From Hydrogenophaga sp. A37 (GTDB lineage: Bacteria; Pseudomonadota; Gammaproteobacteria; Burkholderiales; Burkholderiaceae_C), in the NCBI RefSeq assembly GCF_002001205.1, contig NZ_MUNZ01000133.1:1-36389 (forward strand): a DNA stretch of 36,389 nucleotides, written 5' to 3'. Under the pieces are notes generated by a model, which was given only the letters and a program-made list of their open reading frames with translations, did no database searches and was not told where the DNA came from. How positions within the stretch are numbered: the first letter of the stretch is position 1; each line of letters begins with the position of its first letter. Position numbers and translations under genes: made by a program. Shown here piece by piece: positions 26,478-36,000 of the stretch.

Positions 26478-27512
26478 TTGAAAACCGCAATCATCACCGG
26501 CATCACCGGGCAAGACGGCGCCTACCTCGCAGAACTGCTGCTGGACAAGGGATACACCGTCTACGGCACCTACCGCCGCACCAGTTCGGTCAACTTCTGG
26601 CGCATCGAAGAACTGGGTGTTCAGAACCACCCGAACCTGCACCTGGTCGAGTACGACCTCACCGACCTCGGCACCAGCATTGCCCTGGTTCAGAAGGTGC
26701 AACCCGACGAGATCTACAACCTCGCCGCGCAGAGCTTTGTCGGCGTGAGCTTTGATCAACCCACAACCACCGCCCAGATCACGGGCATCGGTGCCGTCAA
26801 CCTGCTGGAAGCCATCCGCCTCATCAACCGCAAGATCCGTTTCTACCAGGCCAGCACTTCGGAGATGTTCGGCAAGGTGCAGGCCATCCCGCAGGTGGAA
26901 GACACACCCTTCTACCCGCGCAGCCCCTACGGCGTGGCAAAGCTCTACGCTCACTGGATGACGATCAACTACCGCGAGAGCTACGACATTTTCGGCAGCA
27001 GCGGCATCCTGTTCAACCACGAGAGCCCGCTGCGCGGCCGCGAATTCGTGACCCGCAAGATCACCGACAGCGTCGCCAAGATCAAGCTGGGCCAACTCGA
27101 CATGCTGGAACTGGGCAACCTGGACGCCAAGCGCGACTGGGGCTTTGCCAAGGAGTACGTTGAAGGCATGTGGCGCATGTTGCAGGCCGACCAGCCAGAC
27201 ACCTTCGTGCTGGCCACCAACCGGACGGAAACCGTGCGCGATTTCGTCGCCATGGCTTTCAAGGGTGCCGGCATTGAGGTGACATTCAAGGGCGAAGCCG
27301 AAAGCGAAACGGCTGTGGACGTCGCCACCGGCAAGACCGTGATGCGCGTCAACCCCAAGTTCTACCGCCCGGCTGAAGTGGAGCTGCTGATTGGCAACCC
27401 GGCCAAGGCAAAGGCCCAACTGGGCTGGGAACCCAAAACCACGCTGGAGCAGCTGTGCCAGATGATGGTTGAGGCAGACATGCGTCGCAACCAAAAAGGG
27501 TTTTCGTTTTAA
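26478..27512 (+). CDS. gmd: GDP-mannose 4,6-dehydratase
   Basis: A 344-residue extended short-chain dehydrogenase that converts GDP-D-mannose to GDP-4-keto-6-deoxy-D-mannose. Seen: [18 protein letters not shown] (G8, G11, G14), [27 protein letters not shown], the active-site [24 protein letters not shown] (Y151, K155), [37 protein letters not shown] and the C-terminal [15 protein letters not shown]. It starts with TTG (26478), supported by GGAG six bases upstream and by the exact family N-terminus ([13 protein letters not shown]). Its product goes to the rmd reductase 3.9 kb downstream. It is GC-rich like the central block. Confidence 0.95.
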   Translation: MKTAIITGITGQDGAYLAELLLDKGYTVYGTYRRTSSVNFWRIEELGVQNHPNLHLVEYDLTDLGTSIALVQKVQPDEIYNLAAQSFVGVSFDQPTTTAQITGIGAVNLLEAIRLINRKIRFYQASTSEMFGKVQAIPQVEDTPFYPRSPYGVAKLYAHWMTINYRESYDIFGSSGILFNHESPLRGREFVTRKITDSVAKIKLGQLDMLELGNLDAKRDWGFAKEYVEGMWRMLQADQPDTFVLATNRTETVRDFVAMAFKGAGIEVTFKGEAESETAVDVATGKTVMRVNPKFYRPAEVELLIGNPAKAKAQLGWEPKTTLEQLCQMMVEADMRRNQKGFSF

Positions 27513-27522
27513 AAGCAGGTAG

Positions 27523-28176
27523 ATGGACGGGAGTGGAAGTTTGAAAATATCGCATGGTCTGGAAGACAGCGGGATCGTGGTCGGCAATGTGTACGACAAG
27601 TACGAGTCACGCAACCCGCTCGTGCGCAAAATCATGCGCGGTTTTTCGGACGCACTCGACGACATGGTCCACCAGGTGGTACCCAAGGACATCCATGAAC
27701 TCGGCTGCGGAGAAGGTCACTGGGTTCTGGATTGGCGCCGGCAAGGCATGAGCGCCAGAGGGAGCGACTTCTCGGAAAAGATCATCTCGCTGGCGCAGGA
27801 GAACGCCATCAGCGCCAACCTGGACGCCAGCATTTTTTCTGTTCGCAACATCTATGACGTCACAAGGGAAACCGACAGCGCTGACCTGATCGTCTGTTGC
27901 GAAGTGCTCGAACACATGTCCGACCCATTGGCAGGCCTGCAAGCCCTGCAACGCATCACCCAAAGCCACATCATCCTCACGGTGCCCCGGGAACCGATCT
28001 GGCGGGCCTTGAACATGGCCAGAGGCGCCTACCTGAAACACCTGGGAAACACACCGGGTCATGTCCAGCATTGGTCAACCAGAGAGTTTGTCGCCTTGGT
28101 TGAACGTCATTTCGATGTCATCGCCGTGAAGACGCCTTTGCCGTGGACGATGTTGTTGTGCAGGGCCAGAGCCTAA
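27523..28176 (+). CDS. Class I SAM-dependent methyltransferase
   Basis: A 217-residue soluble methyltransferase. SAM motif I is IHELGCGEGHWVLDW (57-71), followed by SDFSEKIISLAQENA and a post-motif LIVCCEVLEHMSDPLAGL typical of small-molecule or sugar methyltransferases. The acceptor is unknown. It lies 10 bases after gmd, preceded by an AGG-containing stretch, and its 3' end overlaps the next membrane-protein frame by 34 bases if that gene begins at its first GTG. Methylation of a polysaccharide sugar or of a lipid carrier-linked sugar would fit the neighbourhood. O-methylated rhamnose is common in D- and L-rhamnose O-antigens, but the sequence alone does not prove this. Confidence 0.8.
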   Translation: MDGSGSLKISHGLEDSGIVVGNVYDKYESRNPLVRKIMRGFSDALDDMVHQVVPKDIHELGCGEGHWVLDWRRQGMSARGSDFSEKIISLAQENAISANLDASIFSVRNIYDVTRETDSADLIVCCEVLEHMSDPLAGLQALQRITQSHIILTVPREPIWRALNMARGAYLKHLGNTPGHVQHWSTREFVALVERHFDVIAVKTPLPWTMLLCRARA

Positions 28177-29063
28177 CAAATGTGAAGCGGCCACTCTGCC
28201 TCCAGCGCTGGCTGCATGCAGCCACCGCATTGCTCGCCCTGTCAGGGGTAGCGTTTGTCGCGCTGAAAATCAAGGAGCATGCCGGACAGATCGACATCTC
28301 GGGTTTCAGTGCGGACACCTGGTCATTGTTGATCGTGCTCGCTTTGGTGTACGGAGGGGCCAATGTCTTGCTCGCTCGTGCCTGGTGGAACCTGCTCAAG
28401 CAACACAAGCTGCAAGTACCGTGGCAATGGGCGCTCAAGACCTATGGGGTCTCACAAATCAACAAGTACATCCCCGGCAACATTTTTCACCTCGCGGGTC
28501 GACAGGCGATCGGCATGGCGGCAGGATTGGGTGCGCAACCACTGGCGCGTTGCTCGCTGTGGGAACTCATGCTGATTGCTGCAATCGGTGGCGTCTTTGG
28601 CATCTTGGCCGCACCACTGCAGTGGCATCAGGTCTCCTTGGGCATGGCCATTGGCCTTTGGGCACTGGCGATGACCGTCAGCATTGCCTTGCTGCGCAAC
28701 CTCGGAGCCCATTCGCTGTCCAGGGCCTTGGGATGGCAAGCTGGCTTCCTGTGGATATCGAGCGTGGTGTTCATGGTGGTGCTCAAGTTAATGGCCCCGG
28801 CGGACGCGCTCCAGTCGCCAGAGTGGCCCATCCTATGGGGCGCATACATCCTGGCTTGGCTGGCGGGTTTGCTTTCGCCTGGAGCCCCCGCTGGCGTTGG
28901 CGTTCGCGAGGCGGTCCTGCTCCTGCTGCTGAGTGGACATTTCGCTCAAGCAGACCTTCTGTTGGCTGTCGTGGTCGGGCGCGTGATCACAGCATCTGGC
29001 GACCTGTTGTTTTACCTCTACGCCCTGACGCTCAGAGCCCAACACGCTGTCATCAATGACTAG
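28143..29063 (+). CDS. Lysyl-PG-synthase-TM / UPF0104-like membrane protein
   Basis: An integral membrane protein of up to 306 residues with seven or eight hydrophobic helices. It resembles the transmembrane domain of lysylphosphatidylglycerol synthase (UPF0104-like), with the signature SQINKYIPGNIFHLAGRQ after the second helix and a late GLLSPGAPAGVGVREAVLLLLL. Proteins of this family move or modify lipids and often sit beside polyprenyl-phosphate sugar enzymes. Starts are uncertain: GTG at 28143 overlaps the methyltransferase gene by 34 bases, while GTG at 28182, just after that gene's stop, would leave 293 residues and still include all helices. It overlaps the next gene by eight bases. 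A Wzx-type flippase is unlikely, as it lacks that family's length and helix count. Confidence 0.75.
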   Translation: MDDVVVQGQSLTNVKRPLCLQRWLHAATALLALSGVAFVALKIKEHAGQIDISGFSADTWSLLIVLALVYGGANVLLARAWWNLLKQHKLQVPWQWALKTYGVSQINKYIPGNIFHLAGRQAIGMAAGLGAQPLARCSLWELMLIAAIGGVFGILAAPLQWHQVSLGMAIGLWALAMTVSIALLRNLGAHSLSRALGWQAGFLWISSVVFMVVLKLMAPADALQSPEWPILWGAYILAWLAGLLSPGAPAGVGVREAVLLLLLSGHFAQADLLLAVVVGRVITASGDLLFYLYALTLRAQHAVIND

Positions 29064-31281
29064 CAAATCACTCTGTCAATCTGGGGGAACCGTGCTGACG
29101 CTGCTCTGCGCGTGGGCAGCGGTTTTGGTCATGCATGGCGCTGTACCGTTTGTATCAACCCCCACCCTGGGTCAGGCGGTGTGGTCCACCGGCTTTGCTC
29201 AATCGTTCGCCAATCAGTCGATATGGAGCATCTTCGCCACCAATTTTGGCGCCCCTGAACCGGCAGCAATGGCATTCGGCCTGCCCGGCGCGATGCTCAC
29301 CGGTGTGTTCATCAGATTGGGCATGCCGCCGCCCGACGCCTACAGCGCCATGGTGGCCTGCTGGATGGGATTGGCCTTTGTCGCTGCGCGCGCCTTGGCC
29401 ACGCATTGGTCGGTATCACCCCGTCTGGCCTGGGTCGCAGCCTTTGCCTGGATGAGCATGCCGGTCACGTGGGCACACGCTGGCTACTCCATGCTGTCCA
29501 TTGGCATTGCGCTCCTGCCCCTGTACCTTCTGCAAACAGTCCAACTGGTGGCCCCTGAGAATGCGGGTTCGGTATCCGATTGGCGCACCCACATGCGCCA
29601 AATGATGTCGTACCCGCTGATCAGCATTCTTGCGGTTTTCATGGATGGCTACAGCTTCATGTTTTTTGCAATCGGTGGCTCCCTTTTGCTGGCATGTGCT
29701 TGGCTTGTGGGTACTCCGGCCCATCGACAGCGCCTGACCTGGATGGCACTGCCGCTGCACACCACCAGCCTGCTGCTGGCGTATCTGCTGTATGGGTGGT
29801 TTATCGGCAAGTCCAGCTACTCGGCACCATCAATGGACGTTTTCCGTGGCTGGGGCGCCGACCTGACCTTCTTCATACAACCCACCCAAGGCGTGCACTG
29901 GATCCCGGACTGGTTGGGATGGAGCAAGGAACGCTCGACAGAGCGCTACTACGGCGACGATTCGGTCTGGATCACAACCTTTTGTACGCCCATTTTTCTT
30001 GCTGGCTTGTGGGCATTCTGGCGTCTGCCGCGACATCGCACGGTGACCTTGGGGCTGATCTGCATGCTGGTCGCCGGTTTCTACATGGCGCTGGGTCCGT
30101 CGATCAAGCTGAACGCCATCAAACCTCTAGGCCATGTCGAGCAGACGATGCCTGCGGAAGCCGGTTTGGCCCCCACTGGGTCAGAGCTCATGTCAGCGAA
30201 GCTGCCGGGCTTTAACAACATGCGAGCCAGCTACCGATGGACGGCACTTGCCGTTTTCGGTGCATGGGGCCTTCTGGTTCTGGCATTGGCCTCACCGCAA
30301 CGCCACACGAAATCCGTGGCGCTGCTGCTGATATGTGGCGTGGTCCTGCTCAACCTGCCCTCGATCCCAGACAAACTCGAAAGAGACATCCGGTCGCGCA
30401 GCAAGTTCTTCCAGATCGAGAAAGATCTGGTCGACCACATGCGCTCAGACCTTCGACCCGGTGAACGGGTGGCCTTTCTGCCCTGGCGTAACGACTTTCT
30501 TGTCAACTACGTCGCCGCCCGGCTGGGTATCGTCGCCTTCAATATCGGGGGTGACAAAAACCTTGAGCACGCGAGACAGTTCTGGCCGGTGTGGATGAGT
30601 GGCTTCAAAGCAGAGACGTTCGACGAACAGTTTGTCGACCGGGTGCTGATGCTGCTCGCCAGCCGGGAAGCCGACACCGTGATCCTTCCGCACATGAACA
30701 TGTTGTTGGCGGCACACGAATGGCCCTACCCCGCCGATCTGAAAGCCCAGGTCCGCTCCGTCGTCAAAGCCTTTGAGCAAGAAGGAATGGTGGTGGTCAG
30801 CGAGCATCCGCTCTACACATCCGTGCGTCTGAAGAACGTCCGTACCGATCGACCCGCAGATCCCAACATCGCGATGAGGTTGAAGCAAATCTGCCTTCCA
30901 CCGATTTGTTTGAAACAAGATGGGTTCGGGGAAGGCAACGACACCCATGTAGGACAGTTGAAGGAAGGCCGTCTGCTCACATCTGGAAAGCCTGGCTTTC
31001 TCCTTTTCGGACCGAGGGTGACGATGAATCCTGGCAGCTACCAGCTCACCCTCAAGGGAACAAGCACCCACGACTCGGGCACATCATGGGTCGAGGTCTC
31101 TTCGAAAGACGGCACACTGATTCATGGCAGGTACAAGCTGATACCGTCAAACGACTCAATGCTGCTACAAACACAGGTCGTCATTTCCACCAGTACCCAG
31201 ACATTGGAAATTCGAGTTTTCGTCGAATCCACCGATGAACTTCAACTGGAGGGATATGTATTTCGTCCATCGATCAAATAA
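29056..31281 (+). CDS. GT-C-like multi-helix membrane protein with beta-rich tail
   Basis: A 741-residue protein I cannot assign to a named enzyme. The first 440 residues or so have about eleven hydrophobic helices, with long loops such as FFIQPTQGVHWIPDWLG and LPGFNNMRASYRWTALAVFG. These resemble loops of GT-C polyprenyl-phosphate-sugar transferases and YfhO-like membrane proteins, which glycosylate on the periplasmic side. A soluble middle part (about 450-600, FLPWRNDFLVNYVAARLG) and a C-terminal beta-sandwich-like region (about 625-741, with PGSYQLTLKGTS) follow. No clear acidic catalytic pair could be fixed by eye. It overlaps the preceding gene by eight bases (ATGACTAG), so the two are probably made together. 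Base composition is lower in GC than the rfb genes. It may attach a side sugar to the exported chain. Confidence 0.7.
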   Translation: MTSKSLCQSGGTVLTLLCAWAAVLVMHGAVPFVSTPTLGQAVWSTGFAQSFANQSIWSIFATNFGAPEPAAMAFGLPGAMLTGVFIRLGMPPPDAYSAMVACWMGLAFVAARALATHWSVSPRLAWVAAFAWMSMPVTWAHAGYSMLSIGIALLPLYLLQTVQLVAPENAGSVSDWRTHMRQMMSYPLISILAVFMDGYSFMFFAIGGSLLLACAWLVGTPAHRQRLTWMALPLHTTSLLLAYLLYGWFIGKSSYSAPSMDVFRGWGADLTFFIQPTQGVHWIPDWLGWSKERSTERYYGDDSVWITTFCTPIFLAGLWAFWRLPRHRTVTLGLICMLVAGFYMALGPSIKLNAIKPLGHVEQTMPAEAGLAPTGSELMSAKLPGFNNMRASYRWTALAVFGAWGLLVLALASPQRHTKSVALLLICGVVLLNLPSIPDKLERDIRSRSKFFQIEKDLVDHMRSDLRPGERVAFLPWRNDFLVNYVAARLGIVAFNIGGDKNLEHARQFWPVWMSGFKAETFDEQFVDRVLMLLASREADTVILPHMNMLLAAHEWPYPADLKAQVRSVVKAFEQEGMVVVSEHPLYTSVRLKNVRTDRPADPNIAMRLKQICLPPICLKQDGFGEGNDTHVGQLKEGRLLTSGKPGFLLFGPRVTMNPGSYQLTLKGTSTHDSGTSWVEVSSKDGTLIHGRYKLIPSNDSMLLQTQVVISTSTQTLEIRVFVESTDELQLEGYVFRPSIK

Positions 31282-31375
31282 AACACCGCCTCAAAAGAAA
31301 CATGCGACGAAACTGCATTGATCGAACTCCACGTCCTCAACGAAGCCGTCGCCAACATCAACCAACACCACAACC

Positions 31376-32227
31376 ATGCGCATACTTTTAACGGGGTCAG
31401 ATGGGTTCACCGGTCGAAATTTCAAGGCCATGGCGGCAACTGCAGGGCATGAAGTTTGGTCGCTGCAGGCCAACCTGACAGACGCCACCGGGTTACGCGA
31501 AGAAGTGGAGAATGCGCAAGCCGATTGGGTTCTGCATTTGGCTGCAATCAGTTTTGTGGGTCATGCAGATGCAATTTCATTCTACTCAGTGAATGTGATT
31601 GGCACCATGAACTTGCTTTCTGCCTTGGCGGCGCTGCCAATAAAACCACTCAAAGTGCTGCTGGCCAGCAGCGCAAACATCTACGGAAACAGCGAGGCAT
31701 CTCCCATCGGAGAAACCACAGCGCCCGCACCGATCAATCACTACGCGACGAGCAAACTGGCCATGGAACACATGGCCTTGACCTACGCAGATACGCTTCC
31801 GCTGGTATTGGTTCGACCTTTCAATTACACAGGTCCTGGTCAAGCTCCGGAATTTCTGATCCCCAAATTGGTGAAGCACTTTGCTGAGAGGGCCCATACC
31901 ATTGAATTGGGCAACCTGCATGTTGAACGTGAATTCAACGATGTGCGCATGGTCTGCAGCGCCTACCTAGCTTTGCTTGCACTAGGCAAGAACCGTGAAA
32001 TCTACAATGTCTGCTCTGGCGAGACGCACTCATTGCAAGATGTCATCGCCCGTTTGAAACACCTGACAGGACACACAATAAATGTCAAAGTCAATCCTGC
32101 TTTCGTGCGCGCCAACGAGGTTCATCGCCTGTGCGGCAGTCCGGAAAAAATGACAGCCCTCATTGGCCCGCTTGCAACCTACACCTTGGATGAAACGCTA
32201 AGAAGCATGTTGCAAATCACCTTTTAG
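31376..32227 (+). CDS. rmd: GDP-6-deoxy-D-mannose reductase (GDP-D-rhamnose synthase)
   Basis: A 283-residue short-chain dehydrogenase that reduces the gmd product to GDP-D-rhamnose. Seen: RILLTGSDGFTGRNF (G7, G10, G13), LHLAAISFVGHAD, SSANIYGNSE, HYATSKLAMEHM (Y123, K127), VRPFNYTGPGQAPEFLIPK, LGNLHVEREFNDVRM and YNVCSGETHSLQDVI, the pattern of Rmd. The related GDP-fucose synthase (Fcl) has different motifs and extra length, so GDP-D-rhamnose is the likelier product. There is no clear Shine-Dalgarno sequence before the ATG at 31376; the 94-base gap upstream shows no convincing promoter. Composition starts to fall here compared with the earlier genes. Confidence 0.85.
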   Translation: MRILLTGSDGFTGRNFKAMAATAGHEVWSLQANLTDATGLREEVENAQADWVLHLAAISFVGHADAISFYSVNVIGTMNLLSALAALPIKPLKVLLASSANIYGNSEASPIGETTAPAPINHYATSKLAMEHMALTYADTLPLVLVRPFNYTGPGQAPEFLIPKLVKHFAERAHTIELGNLHVEREFNDVRMVCSAYLALLALGKNREIYNVCSGETHSLQDVIARLKHLTGHTINVKVNPAFVRANEVHRLCGSPEKMTALIGPLATYTLDETLRSMLQITF

Positions 32228-32272
32228 TTAAGCGCCTCCAAAACCATTCGGCATTGAAATACCAAACCTATC

Positions 32273-33049
32273 ATGACGAACGACAAACAATCCATCAAAG
32301 AAAAAGTTTCAAGCGTTTTGCACTGGTATCACCAAATCACCATGCCAGATGGATCAGTCACGCCAGGATTAAATAAGTCCGCAGCAACAATGGCCGTATA
32401 CGAGAAACTCGGATTTCCTACGGATTTGCGTGGAAAAAGAGTTTTGGATGTTGGCTGCGCTGACGGATATTACTCCTTTATTTGCGAACAACGTGGCGCA
32501 GAGGAGGTCATTGCGGTTGACTACAGGCAACCAACAGCCTCTGGATTTTCAGTTGCGGCATCCATTCTCGAAAGCAATGTAAAGCATGTTGTCGATAACG
32601 TTTATGATATTTCTCCCGAAAAATATGGAAAATTCGATTTTATAATTTTTGTCGGTGTATTGTACCATTTGCGCAACCCCTTATTTGCACTTGACAACTT
32701 AAGGAAAATGGCAAAACCCAATGCCACCGTGTTGGTAGAGTCCCACATTGCAGATGATGAAATACATGAAACGCTGCGATGCGAAGATTTGACTGAAGCA
32801 CAAATGAATGCCATCAATAAAATTTCATTGTGGAAGTTTTATTACGCAAACACCCTGAACAATGATGCCAGCAACAAATGGGCCCCCAACTTTAAAGCCT
32901 TGGGTGAAGTCTGCAAAGAAGCCCAACTGGAAATCGTTGCACAGGAAAAATTTGGCTCAAGAGGTGCCGTACTTTGCAAAGCAATAAGCGATAACGCTTT
33001 GGAGCACTCTCGAAAAATGGACAGTGCAACAGGCCTCAATGTCGCCTGA
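32273..33049 (+). CDS. CmoB-like class I methyltransferase, AT-rich
   Basis: A 258-residue SAM methyltransferase whose core resembles the CmoB/DUF1698 group: LHWYHQITMPDG near the start, RVLDVGCADGYYSF (56-69), IIFVGVLYHLRNPLFALDNLR, and VLVESHI. CmoB itself uses carboxy-SAM on tRNA. The carboxy-SAM-binding residues cannot be checked by eye, and the location between rmd and a glycosyltransferase favours a sugar methyltransferase. The gene is clearly AT-rich, with frequent ATA, AAA and TTT codons that are rare elsewhere in the window, suggesting later acquisition. Its C-terminal 20 residues, after ISDNALEHSRK, are outside the conserved core. Confidence 0.78.
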   Translation: MTNDKQSIKEKVSSVLHWYHQITMPDGSVTPGLNKSAATMAVYEKLGFPTDLRGKRVLDVGCADGYYSFICEQRGAEEVIAVDYRQPTASGFSVAASILESNVKHVVDNVYDISPEKYGKFDFIIFVGVLYHLRNPLFALDNLRKMAKPNATVLVESHIADDEIHETLRCEDLTEAQMNAINKISLWKFYYANTLNNDASNKWAPNFKALGEVCKEAQLEIVAQEKFGSRGAVLCKAISDNALEHSRKMDSATGLNVA

Positions 33050-33075
33050 ATTTGAAGCTCAAGCATTGACAGCGC

Positions 33076-33082
33076 AGGGGGA
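33076..33082 (+). promoter_or_regulatory. Ribosome-binding site deciding the start of the 1029-residue protein
   Basis: AGGGGGA lies seven bases before the ATG at 33090. This supports that start over the in-frame GTG at 33024 and ATG at 33039. Confidence 0.7.
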
Positions 33083-33089
33083 AGATAGA

Positions 33090-36000
33090 ATGAGAACCGC
33101 CTTTTACACGATCGTATCCAACAATTATCTGCACTTTGCCAGAACCCTGCTTCAAAGCATAAAAATTCAGCACCCTGAAGCTTCGCTGTATTGCGTGATT
33201 GTTGACACCGATCTTGAGCCTGCAAAGCAGTATGAAGACGAGTTCACCATCATTGAGTTAAGAGAGCTGGGTCTACCCAATCCAAAGGAATTCACCTTTC
33301 AATATTCTGTTCTCGAACTGAATACTGCCGTCAAGCCGTGGGCCATGCAACTCCTGCTACAAGCTGGCTTTGACATAGCTGTCTACATTGATCCAGACAT
33401 CACTCTGTTCAAGCCCTTGGTTGAAGTGATGGATGCCCTCAAAGGGAGTTCAGATATCGTTCTGACCCCGCACTTGATTTCACCCATAACTGATCAGAAA
33501 AGCCCTACCGAACTGGACATCAGAAGGTCGGGAACATACAACTGCGGATTCTGCGCCACAAAGCGTACAGAAAATGCAGATAGCTTTTTAAAGTGGTGGA
33601 TGAAGAAGCTTGAATATGATTGTGTAGTAGATATGGATCGGGGGATTTTCACCGACCAGAGCTGGATCGATCTCGTTCCTGGGCTATTCGAGAATGTCTA
33701 CGTTCTACGCCACCCTGGCTATAACGTTGCATATTGGAATCTTGCACAGCGAAGGATTTCGCGCGCGCCCAATGGGAACTGGCTTTCCAACGGAGTGCCT
33801 CTGGTTTTTTTCCATTTCAGCGGCATCAATCCACTGAATCCGGCAGTATTTTCAAAGCACCAGAACAGATTCACGCTTGATACTCTTGGAGAGGCAAGAC
33901 CGCTTGCTGAAGAATACGTCGATAAACTGCTTCTGAATGAAGCACAGAGATTCTCTGCATTCAAGTATGGATTTGGGATTTTCTCCAATGGGGAACCAAT
34001 ACCTGATTCCTTTCGTCGAGAATACCTGAGGAACACTCAGCTTAGAAACCTGATGTCCCCCAATCCCTTTGAAAAACCTGATGCGCTCATCTGGTCTCGC
34101 GTAGGATTTGGCAACCACCTGACGCCCATCACATGGACAATGCATGGGCTGTGGAAATCTCGACCTGACCTGATGCGAGAATTTCCACTGGACGACGAGA
34201 CATCTGTTCAAAAGTTCTGGGCGTGGTTGCTACTGGAGGGCTCATCGGTATTGGGCCAGAGCCTCATGGAAGCGCACAATAGATATCACGACAAAATTGA
34301 ATCCGGAGAAATACAGAAAATTGAGAGCAAATCCGGCGAAATTCAAAAGTCTGCAGCCCGCGCAAGTCATATATACAAAGTACTATTTGACATAGATGAA
34401 AATTCCCACGAACTGGATGACTCAAAGGAGGCTTTCTTAACACGTGGTCGCGGTGTATTTTCGATAGCTTCTATTGTACTAAGGCACAAAGTTATAGATC
34501 TCTCCCGTATAGCGAGGGCGATTATTTACACTCTTTCGGATGCTTGGGCCGCGCCAGAGTCAAAGAAAATCAACGAAAATCGAAGCCAGGAATCGGTACT
34601 TCAAATACCATCTAATAGCCCATATCAAGGTCTATTTGAGACCGCGGCAGAAGATGACAGTGGACAAAGAGGAATTTGGTGTTCCACACAAGTTTTCGTC
34701 CCCATTCCAAATATACCTGGAGGTATGCTTCGCATTGAGGGATTGTTCATTCCGGAACTGCTTCAACGCGCCACTGGTCAAGACACTTTTTTCATCAGCG
34801 TTTCGCTCGCCGACGACATAGTAGGAATCTCAGACAGACGCACTGATGGAATTATCGATGCAAGCTTCCCTCTGCCAGAAAAAATTCCATCGCACGGAAT
34901 GCTAAAACTTGAAGCAAGCTCATTTTTCGTGCCAAAAAGTATTGGACTGAATGATGACTCAAGAAAACTGAGTTGGCGCGTCAAAAATATTTCCGTTGAC
35001 AGCCATATCATTATCGATTGCACACAGCCACAAAAGTTGGCCAATCCAAGCGATTTATTCAAAATTCCCGGTTTAAATTTGATTGGCTATTTGGGTGCAG
35101 AGCTGGGCGTTGGAGAGGCTGCACGAAGCTTGGCCAAAGCATCGTCATCAGTTGGCATCCCATATTCAATAATTGATGTTGGCTATCAAACACAAAATCG
35201 GCAAACTGATAGAAGTGCTTGGGATCAGGCAACACCTGATCACTATCCAATTGATTTGATATACGTCAATGCTGATCAGACCAGGGCAACGCTAGCGTAT
35301 CTTGCGGGAATGAATATTGAATCCGCGAAAGCTCGCATTGCATATTGGCACTGGGAACAGCCAAAATTGCCGGAAAAATATCTTGGCGCGTTCTCTGGTC
35401 TAGATGAAATTTGGACCCCTACTGCTTTCGTGCAAGAAGCCGTTTCATCGATTTCGCCCATTCCAGTTTTCAAAGTTCCTCACTGTGTGTCTTTTACCGT
35501 CAACCCACAGTTCACCCGGGCTTCATTTGGAATCCCCCAAGATCGATTCGCTGCTCTGGTCATGTATGACTTTCATTCCTACAAATTCAGAAAAAACCCC
35601 GAAGCAGCAATTGATGCATTTCGCATTGCATGCATGACTCAACCCTCCACAAAGGCCACATTGATCATAAAGACGATCAACTCAATCGACTATGCAGAAG
35701 ACTACGAACGACTGAAACAGAGTGTTGATGACATTGAAGATGTCATATTTCTGGATCAGGTCTACTCCCGAGATATGCTGTATGGGCTTGAGGCAAATTG
35801 TGATTGCTTGATTTCCCTCCATCGCGCCGAGGGGTTCGGACTTGGCCCCGCCGAAATGATGTTCCTTGGAAAGCCCGTGATTGCCACGGGGTGGTCCGGA
35901 AATATGGAATTCATGAACACCCAAAACTCCTTTCCCGTGCACTACAAACTGAAGCCCCTGGAAAAATCTGTTGGAGTATATGAGGCAGGGCAGGTTTGGG

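Noticed and set aside
28143..29063. Membrane protein considered as a Wzx O-unit flippase
   Set aside because: It has only seven or eight helices and a KYIPGN signature of the LPG-synthase-TM type. No Wzy is present, and Wzm/Wzt already provide export.
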